DNA of 44,996 nt from Burkholderiales bacterium (lineage in GTDB: Bacteria; Pseudomonadota; Gammaproteobacteria; Burkholderiales; Ga0077523), in assembly GCA_019747905.1 (NCBI GenBank), contig JAIEQG010000121.1, positions 1 through 44,996 on the forward strand, read 5' to 3'. This document shows positions 32,305-39,091 of this stretch, one piece after another (position 1 is the first letter of the stretch; each line of letters opens with the position of its first letter). Both the position numbers and the translations under genes were made by a program. Below the pieces are notes generated by a model. The model searched no databases. It worked only from the letters and a program-made list of their open reading frames with translations, and was not told where the DNA came from.

Positions 32305-33303
32305 TTATACGAGCTTGACCAGTTGCTTGCCGAGGTTCTCGCCCTTCAGCATGCCGATGAAGGCCTTGGGGGCGGCGCGCAGTCCGTCGGCGACGGTCTC
32401 GCGGTACTTGATCTTGCCTCCGGCCACCAGCTTCGCGAGTTTCGGCAGCGCACGCTGGAACATGTCCATGCGGTCGGAGACGATGAAGCCCTGGACCTTC
32501 ACGCGGTTGACCAGGATCGAACGGATCATGGTGATGCCGTAGGGCTCGGTGGTGTTGTAGTCCGCGATCAGCCCGCACAGTGCCACGCGCGAGAACGGGT
32601 TCAACACGCGCAGCACCGTATCCATCACGACGCCGCCCACGTTTTCGAAGTAGCAGTCCACGCCGTCCGGACACGCTGCCTTGAGATCGTCGAGCAGCTT
32701 GCCGCCCTTGTAGTCGACGCAGGCGTCGAAGCCCAGCTCCTGCACCGTGTACTGGCATTTCGCCGAGCCGCCGGCAATTCCGACCACGCGGCAGCCCTGC
32801 ATCTTCGCGAGTTGTCCGACGACACCGCCCACCGCGCCCGAAGCGGCCGACACGAGGACGGTTTCGCCGGCTCTGGGCTGGAGGATCTCGTACAGGCCGG
32901 TCCATGCCGTGACGCCGGGCATGCCGACCACGCCCAGGTAGGCCTGCAGCGGCACTGCCTTCGGATCCACCACGCTCAGTCCTTCGCCCGAAGACGTGGC
33001 GTAAAGCTGCCAGCCGAGCGACCCCACCACGAACTGGCCGGTCTTGAGGCGAGGGTGCTTGGAATCGACGATCTCGCCGACGGTGCCGCCCACCATGACG
33101 GCGCCGATATCCACGCTGGCTGCATAGGACTTGGTCGCTGACATCCGCCCGCGCATGTAGGGGTCGAGCGACAACCAGTGGTTGCGCACCAGCACCTCTC
33201 CCGGCCGCGCCTCCTGCATGTCGGTCTCCACGACGTCGAAGTTCGCTTCCGTGACCCAGCCTTCGGGACGGCTCTTGAGCAGCACTTGGAGGTTTCGGTT
33301 CAT
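32305..33303 (-). CDS. CurA/leukotriene-B4-reductase-like NADP-dependent oxidoreductase
   Basis: A 332-residue medium-chain reductase without structural zinc. The N-terminus (LLKSRPEGWVTEANFDVVET) and NHWLSLDPYMRGRM are hallmarks of the YncB/CurA branch. The NADP site is VSAASGAVGGVVGQLAKMQG, and YFENVGGVVMDTVL matches the substrate pocket region. These enzymes reduce conjugated double bonds of enones and enals. The start at 33303 is the ATG immediately before the family N-terminus; the long open frame upstream is a shadow of the hydrolase on the other strand. Confidence 0.93.
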   Translation of the reverse strand: MNRNLQVLLKSRPEGWVTEANFDVVETDMQEARPGEVLVRNHWLSLDPYMRGRMSATKSYAASVDIGAVMVGGTVGEIVDSKHPRLKTGQFVVGSLGWQLYATSSGEGLSVVDPKAVPLQAYLGVVGMPGVTAWTGLYEILQPRAGETVLVSAASGAVGGVVGQLAKMQGCRVVGIAGGSAKCQYTVQELGFDACVDYKGGKLLDDLKAACPDGVDCYFENVGGVVMDTVLRVLNPFSRVALCGLIADYNTTEPYGITMIRSILVNRVKVQGFIVSDRMDMFQRALPKLAKLVAGGKIKYRETVADGLRAAPKAFIGMLKGENLGKQLVKLV

Positions 33304-33408
33304 GGTCGGCGAGTCGAGGATTCCGGTGGAAGGGAACCAAGGATTGTAGCGGAGCGGTTTCGGCCATTCGACCGCGCTCGTCGCAGGGTCATGGCATGAT
33401 TCCCACCC

Positions 33409-34122
33409 GTGAGCCCCGTCCCGCTCGTTCTCGTTCCCGGCCTGCTGTGCGATGCGGCCCTGTGGGCGCCGCAGATTGCGGCGCTGCATGAGGTCGCTCA
33501 ATGCTGGGTGGCCGACGTGACGCGGGACGACACCATGGAAGGGATGGTGCGGCGTGTCCTCGAGGAAGTGCCGTTCGAACGCTTTGCGCTGGCCGGGTTG
33601 TCCATGGGCGGCATGGTCTCGCTGGCGCTCGTCCGTGCAGCGCCGCAGCGGGTGCAGCGCCTGGCGCTGCTCGACACGAATGCCCGTCCCGACACGCCGG
33701 AGCGCACCCGCGAGCGGCTCGAGTTCCTCGCTTTCGCCGAGCGCGAACACGGCTTCGGCGTCATCCACCGGTTGATGATGCCGCGCATCCTGCATCCCTC
33801 GCGGCTGTCCGATGCGATCCTGGTGCACGCCATCGAGGCCATGGCGGATCGGGTCGGCCTCGCCGGCTACCGTAACCAGCAGTACGCCGTCATGCGGCGT
33901 TCCGACAGCCGGCCGCACCTCGCCGCGATCGCATGCCCGACGCTGGTGCTGTGCGGCCGCGAGGACGGCCTCACGCCGGTCGAGTTCCACGAAGAGATCG
34001 CGGCGGCGATCCCGGGTGCCGAACTGCTGGTCGTGGAGCACTGCGGGCACATGAGCACGCTGGAGCGCCCCGACGCGGTAACTGCGGCACTGCGGTCATG
34101 GCTCGGACCGGTCGTTCCATGA
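33409..34122 (+). CDS. Alpha/beta-fold hydrolase
   Basis: A 237-residue hydrolase. The oxyanion region is LVPGLLCDAALW, the nucleophile serine is in ALAGLSMGGMVSL, the acid in LCGREDGLTPVE and the histidine in VVEHCGHMSTLE. It starts at GTG, at a family-typical N-terminus (SPVPLVLVPGLL). Its stop overlaps the start of a cytochrome c gene (ATGA at 34119-34122), so it heads a coupled group with two cytochromes and an iron-sulfur protein. The substrate is unknown; it resembles pimeloyl-ester/enol-lactone type hydrolases in size. Confidence 0.9.
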   Translation: MSPVPLVLVPGLLCDAALWAPQIAALHEVAQCWVADVTRDDTMEGMVRRVLEEVPFERFALAGLSMGGMVSLALVRAAPQRVQRLALLDTNARPDTPERTRERLEFLAFAEREHGFGVIHRLMMPRILHPSRLSDAILVHAIEAMADRVGLAGYRNQQYAVMRRSDSRPHLAAIACPTLVLCGREDGLTPVEFHEEIAAAIPGAELLVVEHCGHMSTLERPDAVTAALRSWLGPVVP

Positions 34123-34430
34123 AGACGGCGACCCTCCTGCTGCTCGCGGGTCTCGGTGCGACAGCGTCGATCGCGCAGGCGGCCGACCGGGACGTGACGG
34201 CGCACCTGCAGCGCTGCGCCGACTGCCATGGCGCCGACGGGCTCTCGACCGCGATGCCCTCGAACGGCCGCATCGCCGGCCAGCATCGCGAGTATCTCGT
34301 GTATATCCTGAAGCAGTACCGCACGGGCGGCATCCGCGGCCTGAACAGCGGCATCATGTCCAACGCCGTGCGCCATCTGGACGACGCGGACATCGAAGCC
34401 ATCGCGCAACACTACAGCACGCTACCCTGA
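34119..34430 (+). CDS. Small periplasmic c-type cytochrome (first of two)
   Basis: A 103-residue class I cytochrome c. A signal peptide (TLLLLAGLGATASIAQA) precedes a single haem site, Cys33-x-x-Cys36-His37 (CADCHGADG). Met80 in NSGIMSNAV is the probable sixth ligand. RIAGQHREYLVYILKQYRTG is shared in outline with the second cytochrome two genes on. It likely carries electrons in the periplasm from an oxidoreductase to the respiratory chain. It is coupled to the hydrolase upstream and lies 15 bases before the [2Fe-2S] gene. Confidence 0.92.
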   Translation: MKTATLLLLAGLGATASIAQAADRDVTAHLQRCADCHGADGLSTAMPSNGRIAGQHREYLVYILKQYRTGGIRGLNSGIMSNAVRHLDDADIEAIAQHYSTLP

Positions 34431-34445
34431 AGGGAGTCGGGTCCC

Positions 34446-34919
34446 ATGGCGATCACGTTCACGCTCAACGACAAGACCACGACCCTCGCCGTCGAGGAGG
34501 ACACGCCGCTCCTCTGGGCGTTGCGCGACACGCTCGGACTCACCGGCACCAAGTACGGCTGCGGCCGCGGGCTGTGCGGGTGCTGCACGGTGCTGATCGA
34601 GGGCGAGGCCGCGCGCTCGTGTCAGGTGCCGGTGTCTGCTCTGAAGGGTTTGCGCGTGCACACCATCGAGTGGCTCGCGGCCCGTCCCGGCAACGCCGTG
34701 TTCAAGGCCTGGCAGGAGATCGACGTGCCGCAGTGCGGCTACTGCCAGCCGGGGCAGATCATGAGCGCGACCTCGCTCCTCCTGAAGCGCGACAAGCTCA
34801 CCGACGAGGACATCGACGCGGCCATGTCGGGAGTGCTGTGTCGCTGCGGCACCTATCCGCGCATCCGCGCCGCGATCCATCGCGCCGCAGCCATTCGCGC
34901 GTCCGAGAAGAAGTCGTGA
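34446..34919 (+). CDS. [2Fe-2S] subunit of a xanthine-oxidase-family dehydrogenase (IorA/CoxS type), large subunit absent
   Basis: A 157-residue two-cluster protein. The plant-ferredoxin-like site uses Cys39, Cys44, Cys47 and Cys59 (KYGCGRGLCGCCTVL, ARSC). The second, helical site has CGYCQPGQ and CRCGTYPR. It matches small subunits of isoquinoline oxidoreductase, nicotinate and aldehyde dehydrogenases. Those work with a molybdopterin large subunit, and none is next to it or elsewhere in the window. Both neighbours are cytochromes c, and the downstream one is coupled by GTGA. The protein has no signal peptide, as usual for small subunits exported with a Tat-bearing partner. Confidence 0.93.
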   Translation: MAITFTLNDKTTTLAVEEDTPLLWALRDTLGLTGTKYGCGRGLCGCCTVLIEGEAARSCQVPVSALKGLRVHTIEWLAARPGNAVFKAWQEIDVPQCGYCQPGQIMSATSLLLKRDKLTDEDIDAAMSGVLCRCGTYPRIRAAIHRAAAIRASEKKS

Positions 34920-35239
34920 AGTCCGCCTGGATGCTCGCAGTGCTCGCACCGATGGTCTGCGAGGCCGGCGCCGACGAGACCCGCGGCGACCCGCGCCGCG
35001 GCCTCGAGCTGTCCGTTTCGTGCGCCTCCTGCCACGAAGGCGATGGCCGTTCGCTCGGCTACCGGCTCTATCCGCGCATCGCCGGACAGCACTATCAGTA
35101 CCTGGTCAACGCCCTGACCGAGTTCCGGCGCCTCGAGCGGCACCAGGCCTACGCGTTCCAGATGTGGGATCCGACGCTGCACCTCACGGATCAGGACGTG
35201 CGGGATCTCGCCGCCTACTACGCGAAGCTGCCCTGGTAG
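34916..35239 (+). CDS. Small periplasmic c-type cytochrome (second of two)
   Basis: A 107-residue cytochrome c that starts at a GTG overlapping the [2Fe-2S] gene's stop. The N-terminus (KSAWMLAVLAPMVCEAGA) is a short signal peptide. The haem site is Cys36-x-x-Cys39-His40 in SCASCHEGDG, and Met83 in FQMWDP is a likely ligand. YPRIAGQHYQYLVNALTEFR is alike to the first cytochrome, and the two end alike (YSTLP, YAKLPW), so they probably arose by duplication. Likely the electron acceptor of the missing molybdenum enzyme. Confidence 0.9.
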   Translation: MKSAWMLAVLAPMVCEAGADETRGDPRRGLELSVSCASCHEGDGRSLGYRLYPRIAGQHYQYLVNALTEFRRLERHQAYAFQMWDPTLHLTDQDVRDLAAYYAKLPW

Positions 35240-35336
35240 CGCGTTGCCGCGTGCCTGAAGCGCATGCTATAACCCCGCGCCCCCTAAACGGCGACGGCGC
35301 CACGACGCACGCCGCCACACCCACCCGGAGGAAGTG

Positions 35337-36539
35337 ATGCCTGCCGTCAGCAATCGTGCGCTCCATCTCGGCACGGAGAACGCATTCGTCGTGCTCGCCG
35401 AAGTCAACGCGCGCATCCGCGCCGGCCACGACGTGATCTCGTTCTGCATCGGGCAGCCGGATTTCCCGACCCCGGGAAACATTCAGGACGCGGCGGTCGC
35501 CGCCATTCGCGGCGGCAAGCATGGCTACACGCCGTCCGCCGGCATCGACGAGTTGCGCCAGGCGATCGCTGCCGACATCCAGCGCACGCGCGGCCTGAAG
35601 GTGGAACCGGCCGACGTGGTCGTCGGTGCGGGTGCCAAGCCGTTCATCGGCTATAGCGTACTGTCCACCACCGACTACGGCGCCGGCGACGAGGTGATCT
35701 ATCCCAATCCGGGATTCCCGATCTACGACTCGCAGATCCGCGTGAACGGCGCGGTGCCGGTGCCCATCAGCCTGCGCGAGTCGCGCCAGTTCAACTTCGA
35801 TCCGAACGAACTCGCCGACAAGATCACGCCCAAAACGAAACTGCTCATCCTCAATTCGCCGCAGAACCCCACCGGCGGCATCATTCCGCGCGCCGAGATG
35901 GAGGCGATCGCCGAGATCCTCCGCAAGCACGAACAGGTGTGGGTGTTCGCGGACGAGATCTACGGGCGCCTGGTGTACGACGGCGAGTTCGTGTCGATCG
36001 CCACTCTGCCGGGCATGCTCGAGCGCACGATCATCTCGGATGGCTGCTCGAAGACCTGGGCCATGACCGGCTGGCGCCTGGGCTTCGTCGCCAACGCCAA
36101 GCTCGCGCCATACCTCACCACGTGGATCACCAACACCGAGTCGTGCGCGTCGCAGATCAGCCAGTGGGCCGCCGTCGAAGCCCTGAATGGCCCGCAGACT
36201 GACGCCAAGCGCATGCGCGACATCTTCCTGCAGCGCCGGGACCTGATCGTGAAGCTGTTGAACGCCGTACCCGGTGTCACGTGCCAGTCGCCCGGCGGCG
36301 CCTTCTATGCGTGGCCCAACGTGACCGACGCCTGCCGCATGATCGGCGCTGCCGACTCGGAGGAATTCCGCAAGCGCCTGCTGAGTGAAGCCGGCGTTGC
36401 GGTGCTGGCCGACATCCACTTCGGCCCCCGGGTCGCAGGCGAGGGGCAGCACATCCGCTTCAGCTACGCCGCCTCGACCGAAGCGATCGAGCAGGGCATC
36501 GGACGCATGGCGGAGTTCGTCCGCCGCAACACCCGCTAG
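35337..36539 (+). CDS. Class I pyridoxal-phosphate aminotransferase
   Basis: A 400-residue fold-type I aminotransferase of the aspartate-aminotransferase-like group. The PLP lysine is in SDGCSKTWAMTGWRLGF. NSPQNPTGG and FADEIYGRL give the asparagine, aspartate and tyrosine contacts, and IRFSYAAS carries the carboxylate-binding arginine. GGAGGAAG precedes the ATG at 35337; a GTG one codon earlier is possible. It would transfer the amino group between an amino acid and 2-oxoglutarate or pyruvate. The partner amino acid cannot be told from sequence alone. Confidence 0.93.
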   Translation: MPAVSNRALHLGTENAFVVLAEVNARIRAGHDVISFCIGQPDFPTPGNIQDAAVAAIRGGKHGYTPSAGIDELRQAIAADIQRTRGLKVEPADVVVGAGAKPFIGYSVLSTTDYGAGDEVIYPNPGFPIYDSQIRVNGAVPVPISLRESRQFNFDPNELADKITPKTKLLILNSPQNPTGGIIPRAEMEAIAEILRKHEQVWVFADEIYGRLVYDGEFVSIATLPGMLERTIISDGCSKTWAMTGWRLGFVANAKLAPYLTTWITNTESCASQISQWAAVEALNGPQTDAKRMRDIFLQRRDLIVKLLNAVPGVTCQSPGGAFYAWPNVTDACRMIGAADSEEFRKRLLSEAGVAVLADIHFGPRVAGEGQHIRFSYAASTEAIEQGIGRMAEFVRRNTR

Positions 36540-36592
36540 CGGCCGCCTGGCTGTTGCCGTGCCGATGCCGGCCTGTCCGGCCCAAATGGCTA

Positions 36593-36621
36593 TTGACGCC
36601 ATTTATGTGAATGCGAATAAT
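36593..36621 (+). promoter_or_regulatory. Promoter of the tonB iron-uptake unit
   Basis: TTGACG (36593-36598) and AATAAT (36616-36621) are spaced by 17 bases, an orthodox sigma-70 layout in an otherwise GC-rich region. The -10 side is covered by the Fur-box-like palindrome, so repression by occlusion is expected. Confidence 0.6.
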
Positions 36622-36629
36622 TCGTATTC
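36609..36629. promoter_or_regulatory. Fur-box-like palindrome upstream of tonB
   Basis: Half-sites GAATGCGAAT (36609-36618) and ATTCGTATTC (36620-36629) flank a central A and are inverted copies with one mismatch. This is the known shape of Fur-binding sites in front of iron-uptake genes (ATGCGAATNATTCGCAT-like). It overlaps the -10 box of the putative promoter. Confidence 0.7.
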
Positions 36630-36804
36630 GATATCTCATAAAAACAACTCAGGCAGGCTCAGGCCCACCCAGGTACTGCGAGAGCGTCATGTTCTGCGTT
36701 TCGCAAATTGTTGAGTCAGAAGACTTTGTTGGCGAGCGCAGGGTGTGCGGCGACCAGTGTGCCTCGAGGTATCGAGGCGATGCCCACCATTTGCCCGCAC
36801 CATC

Positions 36805-37605
36805 GTGATAGCTCCGTCAGCACCACGGTTTTCCCGCCCGACCTTCGTGACCGTCGTCGTTGCCCACGTGGCCGTGGCGGGGGCCTTGTTCGCCTGGTCC
36901 TTCCACCTGCGACCGGCCGAACCGCCACCGCTCCTGGTGACGTTGATGTCCGCACCACCCGAGCCGGACGTCTTGCCGGCCCCGCTGCCGGTGGCTGCGG
37001 AGCCGGTGGCACACCCCGAACCGAAACCGCTGGTACAGCCCAAGCCCGAACCGAAAGTGGTTACGCCGGAGCCGGTGCGGCAGCCGATGCCGGAAACGCG
37101 GCCAGTGGAACCCGAGCCGGCGGTCGAGCCGCCACCACCGCCGCCCATCGAACCACCCAGACCGGTGGCGGATGTGCCGGCGCCCCCGGTTCCGACACCG
37201 CCACCGGAAGTCGTCGCCGCCGCGCCGGCCGAAGTCCCTCGAGCTCCGCCGTCCCCGCCGCGGCCCGTCCCGATGGCCGAGCCGCCGCCCCAGGCTCCGG
37301 TCGCAACCGCCGCGGCCGAGGCCACGGCGCAAGCATGGAATGCGGACTACCTACGCAACCCGAAGCCGGCCTATCCGTCGGCCTCGCGCCGTCTTGGCGA
37401 GCACGGCACGGTCCTGCTGCGCGTGCTGGTCACCGCCGCGGGCGAAGCGGCGAAGGTCGAACTCAAGCAAAGCTCCGGTTACGCGCGTCTCGACGATTCC
37501 GCGGTGGAAGCCGTGCGCGGCTGGAGATTCGTGCCGGCCCGTCTCGGCGAGAAGCCGGTCGAGGCATGGGTGGTGGTTCCGATCAAGTTCTCACTCAAAG
37601 GATAG
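36805..37605 (+). CDS. tonB: TonB energy-transducing protein
   Basis: About 266 residues from the GTG at 36805. The order is that of TonB: a short cytoplasmic tail, one membrane anchor (FVTVVVAHVAVAGALFAW), a long periplasmic stretch of Pro-Glu/Pro-Lys/Pro-Val repeats and a C-terminal domain (NPKPAYPSASRRLGEHGTVL, SSGYARLDDSAVEAVRGWRF). It carries energy from ExbB/ExbD to the outer-membrane receptor. The start is uncertain: GTGs at 36745 or 36757 would add up to 20 residues, and none has a good ribosome-binding site. The gene follows the Fur-box promoter and leads the iron unit. Confidence 0.92.
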   Translation: MIAPSAPRFSRPTFVTVVVAHVAVAGALFAWSFHLRPAEPPPLLVTLMSAPPEPDVLPAPLPVAAEPVAHPEPKPLVQPKPEPKVVTPEPVRQPMPETRPVEPEPAVEPPPPPPIEPPRPVADVPAPPVPTPPPEVVAAAPAEVPRAPPSPPRPVPMAEPPPQAPVATAAAEATAQAWNADYLRNPKPAYPSASRRLGEHGTVLLRVLVTAAGEAAKVELKQSSGYARLDDSAVEAVRGWRFVPARLGEKPVEAWVVVPIKFSLKG

Positions 37606-37609
37606 TTCC

Positions 37610-38362
37610 ATGACGAACGACAATCCCTACGGCGTCAGCGCGTTCCTCGCGCAGGGCGATGCGGTCGGCCTGCTGGTGTTGCTGATCCTCGGCGCGATGT
37701 CGGTCGCGACCTGGTACCTCATCGCGACCAAGTCCGTGAGCAACCGGCGCATGAGCAAGCGCGTCCAGCTCTTCATGGCGCACTTCTGGGGCGCACCGTC
37801 GATCGACACGATTGCGGCGGAAATGGCGCGCCAGTCGCCCGAAGAGCCCTTCGGCCGCGTGGCGGCCCAGGCGATGGAAGCGCGCCAGCACTATCGCCGT
37901 TCCATGTCGGCCGGCCTGGTCGATGCCGGTGGACAGGGCGAGTTCCTCACCCGGTCGATCCGACGCGCGATCATCCGCGAAGCCGGTGCCCTCGAGTTCG
38001 GACTGTCGGTGCTGGCTTCCATCGGCAGCACGGCACCCTTCGTCGGCCTCTTCGGAACCGTCTGGGGCATCTATCACGCGCTGATCGGCATCGGCGCCAG
38101 CGGTGCCGCAACGCTCGACGCGGTGGCGGGGCCGGTTGGCGAGGCGCTGATCATGACGGCGGCCGGCCTGTTCGTCGCGATTCCCGCGGTGCTCGCGCAC
38201 AACGCGTTCGCGCGCGGCAACCGCACGGTGCTGGCCGAGCTGGATGGTTTCGCCCACGACCTGCACGCGTTCCTGACCACCGGCGCCAAGCTGGACAGCG
38301 GCGGCTTCGTGGATCCGACCAAGCGCACGGACGTTCGCGCCACCGTTGCCAAGGCCGCATGA
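37610..38362 (+). CDS. exbB: ExbB, TonB-system proton-channel subunit
   Basis: A 250-residue MotA/TolQ/ExbB-family protein. Three membrane segments are seen: near residues 20-40 (VGLLVLLILGAMSVATWYLI), about 130-155 (LASIGSTAPFVGLFGTVWGI) and about 170-195 (ALIMTAAGLFVAIPAVLAHN). The long cytoplasmic loop lies between the first and second. The start is four bases after the tonB stop. With ExbD it uses proton flow to energise TonB. Confidence 0.95.
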   Translation: MTNDNPYGVSAFLAQGDAVGLLVLLILGAMSVATWYLIATKSVSNRRMSKRVQLFMAHFWGAPSIDTIAAEMARQSPEEPFGRVAAQAMEARQHYRRSMSAGLVDAGGQGEFLTRSIRRAIIREAGALEFGLSVLASIGSTAPFVGLFGTVWGIYHALIGIGASGAATLDAVAGPVGEALIMTAAGLFVAIPAVLAHNAFARGNRTVLAELDGFAHDLHAFLTTGAKLDSGGFVDPTKRTDVRATVAKAA

Positions 38363-38363
38363 C

Positions 38364-38783
38364 ATGGCCTTTGGCGGATTCGACAGTCACGAGATCGACC
38401 GGCCCACTCCGGAGATCAACATGGTGCCGTTGATCGACGTGATGCTGGTGCTGCTCATCATCTTCATCGTCACCGCACCGCTGCTCACGCACGCGATCAA
38501 GATCCAGCTGCCCACCGCGTCGAACCAGGTCAATCTCGAGAAGCCCGAGACCGTGACGCTGTCGCTCGACGCGGCAGGTGCGGCATTCTGGAACGACAAA
38601 CCGGTCGACGAGGCGGAGCTCCCTGCGTTGTTCGCGGAAGCCGCGGCCCACAAACCGCAGCCGGAGCTGCATCTGCGCGCCGAGAAGACCACCGAGTACC
38701 AGCGCGTGGCCGAGGTGATGGCGATGTCGCAGCGCGCCGGCTTGACCCGCGTCGGGTTCATCACGGAACCGCTGCACAAGTGA
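38364..38783 (+). CDS. exbD: ExbD, TonB-system proton-channel subunit
   Basis: A 139-residue ExbD/TolR protein. The single membrane helix is NMVPLIDVMLVLLIIFIVTA; Asp25 in it is the proton-carrying residue. The periplasmic domain ends TEYQRVAEVMAMSQRAGLTR and VGFITEP. It starts one base after the exbB stop, and its own stop overlaps the hemP GTG (GTGA at 38780-38783). Confidence 0.95.
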   Translation: MAFGGFDSHEIDRPTPEINMVPLIDVMLVLLIIFIVTAPLLTHAIKIQLPTASNQVNLEKPETVTLSLDAAGAAFWNDKPVDEAELPALFAEAAAHKPQPELHLRAEKTTEYQRVAEVMAMSQRAGLTRVGFITEPLHK

Positions 38784-38977
38784 ACGACGCGCAGGACAAG
38801 CCGACCTCGATCGCATCGGCGGGTTCGCAGAACCCGCCGCGCGCCACGGCGCCGCGAAGGGTGCTCGCGAGCCGCGAGCTGTTCCCCGGCGGCAGCCACG
38901 AGCTGCACATCGAGCACAACGGCTTCATCTATACGTTGCGGTTGACCAGCAAGGGGAAACTGATCCTCACGAAATGA
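38780..38977 (+). CDS. hemP: HemP family hemin uptake protein
   Basis: A 65-residue protein coupled to exbD. The C-terminal half is the HemP signature: ASRELFPGGSHELHIEHNG followed by YTLRLTSKGKLILTK. The N-terminal half is a low-complexity polar stretch. HemP homologues are made under iron limitation and in some betaproteobacteria activate haem or siderophore receptor genes. Here the gene sits immediately upstream of the receptor gene, in keeping with that role. Confidence 0.9.
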   Translation: MNDAQDKPTSIASAGSQNPPRATAPRRVLASRELFPGGSHELHIEHNGFIYTLRLTSKGKLILTK

Positions 38978-39091
38978 TGTGGCATGCGGTGCGGGTTGCG
39001 TGCCGCGTGCGGAAGTTCTGCGTTCCATTTTTAGCGCGAGCCAACCGGGTCGTCTCCGGATAGCCAGCCTTGACTATCACAGGGAGTGACC

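Noticed and set aside
36687..37325. A glycine-rich minus-strand open frame (GSGxG-like repeats) opposite tonB
   Set aside because: The glycine and serine runs are the complement of the Pro-rich TonB spacer; no start signal or family match.
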